Source of the DNA: a virus
Length of the DNA: 25,381 nt
IMG/VR virus record: IMGVR_UViG_3300020429_000009
Span: 1-25,381 of that record
Reading direction: 5' to 3' (one strand)
This document shows positions 22,701-25,381 of this stretch, in pieces. Position 1 is the first letter of the stretch, and each line of letters starts with the position of its first letter. The notes under the pieces were generated by a model that ran no database searches, had not been told where the DNA came from, and saw nothing but the letters and a program-made list of their open reading frames with translations. Position numbers and translations under genes: made by a program.

Positions 22701-25381
22701 GATCTGGTTACAGCATCATCTTATGAAAAAACACAATATGATGCAGTTCCTACATTAAATGGTCAAAGAAATACTGATATTATAGATTTACGTCCACGTG
22801 TTGCTAACTTTAGTGGTTCTAGATCTCCATTTGAGTTTGCTTCAAGAAACTTTAGTGCTACTGGTCAGTCGTGTGCTATTTTAGAGAGTAATGAGAATAT
22901 AACATTTGATTATGACATCTATCTTGGTAGAAAAGATAGATTATACATCAATCCTAATAGTAGTTTTACCGTTGTAGAAGGCACACCAAGTGAAACTCCT
23001 GTCTTACCTGATGTTATCAACGATAGTTTCTTACTAGCAGAGATTGAGTATAACCCTTATGTGTATAATGCTCGTGGTGACGTCAAAATAGACTTCAAAG
23101 CTAACAGACGTTATACCATGAAAGATATTGGTAAGTTAGAGACTAGGATTGAAACATTAGAAGAGGTTACATCTCTATCACTCCTTGAGACTAAAACATC
23201 TGCACTTACTATCAAAGATCCAACCACTGGTCTTGATAGATTCAAGAACGGTTTTGTTGTAGATCCATTCAATAATTATGATATAGCAGATAAGACGCAG
23301 ACAGAAATAAAATTTGAAGTAGATGGTGGTAAACTTACTGCAAGAAAACATCGTGATGCTATAGATCTTCTTATGGGGTCAAACACTGTGGTAGGTTTGA
23401 CTGGTGCACCTGATCCTACAGTGGATCCTAGATTTGCTACTGATCTAAATTCACCTAACATCAAGAAAACTGGTAATGTGGTTACTCTTGATTACGAAGA
23501 GATAATAGATAGAAATCAACCATTTGCTACACGTCTTGAAAGTGTAAACCCATACATGTATAGGGATTGGAATGGTAGGTTACATCTTGATCCAGAGCAG
23601 GATGTTTACATCAATAGAAATCAAGTATCCATAGAAGAAGGTATTGCATTCTCTAATGACTTCTATGCACAAACTGAACCTCAACCATTCATGCGTGAGC
23701 AAAATATTGAATTCAATGTAACCACCCTAAAACCTGACACTAATCATTTTGCCTACTGGTCTGGTACAGATATGATTGACACTAACTCATATATCGTACC
23801 AAAACTATTAGAAGTAACCCCTGTCAGTGGATCATTTGAAGTAGGTGAGACTGTAAGAGGTCTTGCTGTATCAACACAGAACGCAAGTCAAGGTGAGGAT
23901 ATAAGATTCAGACTTTGCACACCAAATCATAAAGCAGGTCCTTTCTCAGCTCCTAATATCACATACACTGTGAACCCATACAGTCCTACAGTTGGATTAT
24001 CATCTTCTTATTCTGAGACATCTACAGTCTTGAACGTTGACTGTGCGTCATTGAACCAAAAATCAGATGGTAACTTCTTTGGATTCATCACTAATGGCAT
24101 GCTCTTAATAGGTGAGAATAGCGGAGCACAAGCAACTATATCTAATGTCAGATTGGTTAGTGATGACGTTGGAACATTACAGGGTTGTTACTATATTCCA
24201 CCAAATACATTCCAAGATGGTGATAACGTTGCAGTGATCACGCAAGTAAAACCTGAGGATAGAATACCTGGTAAAAACATATCAAATGCAGAACAACAGT
24301 TCTTTTCAGAAGGATTTGAAATTACAGAAACGACTGTAATAAGGACAGAACCAAACCTTCCTGTACCTGTAATCAACAATATTACTAATGTAACCAATAA
24401 TATTACTAATATTACCAACGTAACCAATATCAACCATGGACCCATGGAGATTGAAGGTGACCCACTAGCACAGAGTTTTGAAGTTGGTGAAGATAACGGT
24501 ATATTCATGACTGGTGTTGACTTATTCTTCCAAAGTAGATCTGAACAAATTCCAGTAAACGTCCATATTGTTACTCTTGAGAATGGATTCCCATCTAGGA
24601 AGATAATGAAGAATAGTCAGGTTGAACTAGAACCATCTCAGGTCAATATATCTGATGACGGAACAGTTCCAACTAGATTCCAATTCCCTCAACCCGTTTA
24701 TCTACCACGAGGTGACTATGCAATCTATCTTGGATCTGCATCTGCTGATTACGATGCATGGATATCACAGGTTGGTGAGAATGATATAACAACTGCTAAT
24801 CTCAGTCAATTCCAACAAATTGTTGTATCTAAACAACCCACACAGGGATCACTATTCAAAGCACAAAGTAACACCACATGGACTGCTTCACAGTTAGAAG
24901 ACTTAAAATACACAACACACAGAGCAAAATTTGTAGAAGGTAATGGTACAGTAAGACTCTATAACCCACAATTAGGCAAGTACAATGAAAGAAACAAACT
25001 CGGAGAAAACCCAATCGAAACATTCTCCAAGCAAGTCTTTATCGGACTTGGATCAGGAACTGACACTCCGTTCATCACAGAAGGAACAATTATATCGCAA
25101 AGCAATAACACGACTGCACGAGGAGTTGTTGGTGCAAAACTCTCTGCAATCTCACAAGCAGCGAACTCGCTCTCAATCACCAACGGTGGAGCAGGATATG
25201 AAGACAACAACTACGAAGTAACACTCTCTGCCATCACAGGTAAGGGAACTGGTGCTATAGGTATTGTTACTGTGTCATCTGGTGTAGTTACACAGGCAAC
25301 CATCAAAGGTGATAATACAGGTAAAGGATATAACGTGGGTGATACTTTGACTGCAAACTTAGGTTCTAAGGGATTAGGTCA
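19791..25381 (+). CDS. DUF4815-type virion protein, at least 1863 aa (3' end outside window)
   Basis: This frame stays open from ATG 19791 to the right edge in every stretch I translated. The N terminus (NLNVSPYFDDFD, then VLFKPGTPVQARELTTLQSI, FGKHIFKEGSIVIPG) is typical of the DUF4815 family of phage structural proteins. The middle keeps family landmarks: FDYDIYLGRKDRLYINP, FKANRRYTMKDIGKLE with a short coiled-coil-like RIETLEEVTSL (near residue 1108), and GLDRFKNGFVVDPF. Further on lie an Asn-Ile-Thr-Asn repeat (1528-1548), the DPLAQSFEV block (from 1557) with GVDLFFQS, and GG-GY units at the edge. Following gp8, it occupies the place of T4 gp9/gp10 and may anchor or form the fibre-bearing periphery. 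Function is inferred only from position and family. The N terminus of T4 gp9 or gp10 is not recognised. Confidence 0.85.
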   Translation, partial: MPQNTNLNVSPYFDDFDSEKNYNKVLFKPGTPVQARELTTLQSILQGQIEKFGKHIFKEGSIVIPGKFSYDFDYTYVKIESTFFGVPVEGYYSHLVGRRIKGKDSGVTAKVIKVLSQTDSIEQCTTLYIKYEGSSDDLTRDTFLDGENLITLSTFTYGVTTIEEGSDFATAITSNATGTGSSFTIVRGVFFARGAFVEVKTESIILDQYSNSPSYRVGFNVVESIVTAVDDDSLYDNAAGFSNFTAPGSDRLKIELKLTKKLTTDFNDENFIELLRAQEGEVKTIVNRTVYNELAKEFARRTYDESGNYYVTKFDIEAKECLNDRYSTFGQYTVNQITEDGNKPTKDLLCLRIGPGKAFVKGYETQVAGNAFVDVVKPRTTKTIETRAIPFVAGNRLRLNNVLSGAQIKVDTTDTIELRDARLDSTKSNSVGNVIGRARVYDYKLQNSGYTNNSSVYELFLYDIVTDTSITINNAISLNAPALIEGSRSGARGMLKTDVSNSATLTLSETSGKFVNGEQIIINGVAQGFIITATTEYDISDVKSVRGTGGGRTFTADVLLETKTDFGARGFSISAPSGGVSTLSSSGTGWAKFLKVGDIIEYTQSGVSLPCYHKVTAISATGLTATVDDVADVSNVCDGTLPTGAIAISGLKVVSGLLRESKDAFLSADMPHNYVASVDLTDSTLFVREEVVNLTTNSGGQMDLPSLVGTEFVYAGFDEERYNIMYNDGSVEDLTSDQFVLTNGGKSATISGLTANQSSNVDVHVTKQKSKVTSKSKTLVKSGVLDVTGSKNAGASGDGSGLTTSAVYGKRVQDREISLDVPDVVAVHAVFEASGEGTPVIPKITMASFTGPSSNNSDIIVGEVGIGKSSGCAAYVLARSGTDGVEICVKNSKTFIETEEISFDTSGVRANISIVSPGDPNIRANFLLDNGQREEYYDFGRLVRKGTAAEPNGKLKIYMDHYTINSEDSGDLVTASSYEKTQYDAVPTLNGQRNTDIIDLRPRVANFSGSRSPFEFASRNFSATGQSCAILESNENITFDYDIYLGRKDRLYINPNSSFTVVEGTPSETPVLPDVINDSFLLAEIEYNPYVYNARGDVKIDFKANRRYTMKDIGKLETRIETLEEVTSLSLLETKTSALTIKDPTTGLDRFKNGFVVDPFNNYDIADKTQTEIKFEVDGGKLTARKHRDAIDLLMGSNTVVGLTGAPDPTVDPRFATDLNSPNIKKTGNVVTLDYEEIIDRNQPFATRLESVNPYMYRDWNGRLHLDPEQDVYINRNQVSIEEGIAFSNDFYAQTEPQPFMREQNIEFNVTTLKPDTNHFAYWSGTDMIDTNSYIVPKLLEVTPVSGSFEVGETVRGLAVSTQNASQGEDIRFRLCTPNHKAGPFSAPNITYTVNPYSPTVGLSSSYSETSTVLNVDCASLNQKSDGNFFGFITNGMLLIGENSGAQATISNVRLVSDDVGTLQGCYYIPPNTFQDGDNVAVITQVKPEDRIPGKNISNAEQQFFSEGFEITETTVIRTEPNLPVPVINNITNVTNNITNITNVTNINHGPMEIEGDPLAQSFEVGEDNGIFMTGVDLFFQSRSEQIPVNVHIVTLENGFPSRKIMKNSQVELEPSQVNISDDGTVPTRFQFPQPVYLPRGDYAIYLGSASADYDAWISQVGENDITTANLSQFQQIVVSKQPTQGSLFKAQSNTTWTASQLEDLKYTTHRAKFVEGNGTVRLYNPQLGKYNERNKLGENPIETFSKQVFIGLGSGTDTPFITEGTIISQSNNTTARGVVGAKLSAISQAANSLSITNGGAGYEDNNYEVTLSAITGKGTGAIGIVTVSSGVVTQATIKGDNTGKGYNVGDTLTANLGSKGLG
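24372..24434 (+). repeat. Asn-[Ile/Val]-Thr-Asn tandem repeat in the DUF4815-type protein
   Basis: Twenty-one residues are made only of Asn, Ile, Val and Thr, in three-residue steps of Asn-Ile/Val-Thr with two short phase breaks. At DNA level it is a degenerate run of AAT/AAC, ATT/GTA and ACT/ACC codons. The regular spacing suggests a rigid trimer-forming connector, a coiled-coil-like or beta-helical stalk, just before the conserved DPLAQSF block. Confidence 0.6.

Noticed and set aside
24985-25221. Plus-strand open frame of 78 codons in another frame near the right edge
   Set aside because: It lies entirely within the DUF4815-type frame, which continues in frame with a GG-GY module; the alternative product is low-complexity and charged.

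Overview
The window looks like part of the genome of a T4-like marine myovirus, most probably a cyanophage (Synechococcus/Prochlorococcus type, Kyanoviridae-like). Four T4-type baseplate wedge genes lie in T4 order on one strand (gp25, gp6, gp7, gp8). They are followed by a very long DUF4815-type virion protein gene that runs off the right edge. Sequences resembling the T4-family late promoter octamer sit upstream of transcription units. Coding is very dense, with stop/start overlaps almost everywhere. The virus assignment rests on gene content and order. The host is an inference, because no photosynthesis or other host-diagnostic gene is in view.

Left part (1-4390): a cassette of small-molecule or glycan-modifying enzymes. 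It starts with two divergent paralogous sulfotransferase-like genes: complement(<1..406), cut by the window edge, and 587-1480. A translationally coupled plus-strand run follows: a 51-aa protein (432-587), the sulfotransferase-like protein, a 39-aa protein with an acidic tail (1477-1596), a NodU/CmcH-type carbamoyltransferase (1596-2975) and an SGNH-like protein (2959-3582). After a late-promoter-like octamer comes a GT-A-type glycosyltransferase (3623-4390), then a 53-aa protein (4424-4585). A clear intrinsic terminator (4584-4608) closes this unit. Arginine codon choice in the carbamoyltransferase differs from that in the baseplate genes, which suggests a separate history.

Right part (4614-25381): the virion module. 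Two adjacent late-promoter-like octamers (4614-4629) precede gp25 (GTG start), gp6, a 2734-aa gp7-like protein and a 955-aa protein with no evident T4 counterpart. All four are joined by TAATG overlaps. A further octamer at 18225-18232 precedes gp8 and, 4 bases after it, the DUF4815 protein (at least 1863 codons).

The most striking structural feature is the gp7-like protein. The segment that resembles the C-terminal part of T4 gp7 lies here at the N terminus, followed by about 2500 residues of beta-rich repeat modules, an embedded YHYH-type domain and three related C-terminal units. The same short modules recur in the 955-aa protein, and some of them in gp8 and the DUF4815 protein, so the outer baseplate appears to be built from a shared kit of exchangeable domains. 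No tRNA, CRISPR array, insertion sequence, integrase or replication origin was seen, and no gene-free stretch exceeds 300 bases.
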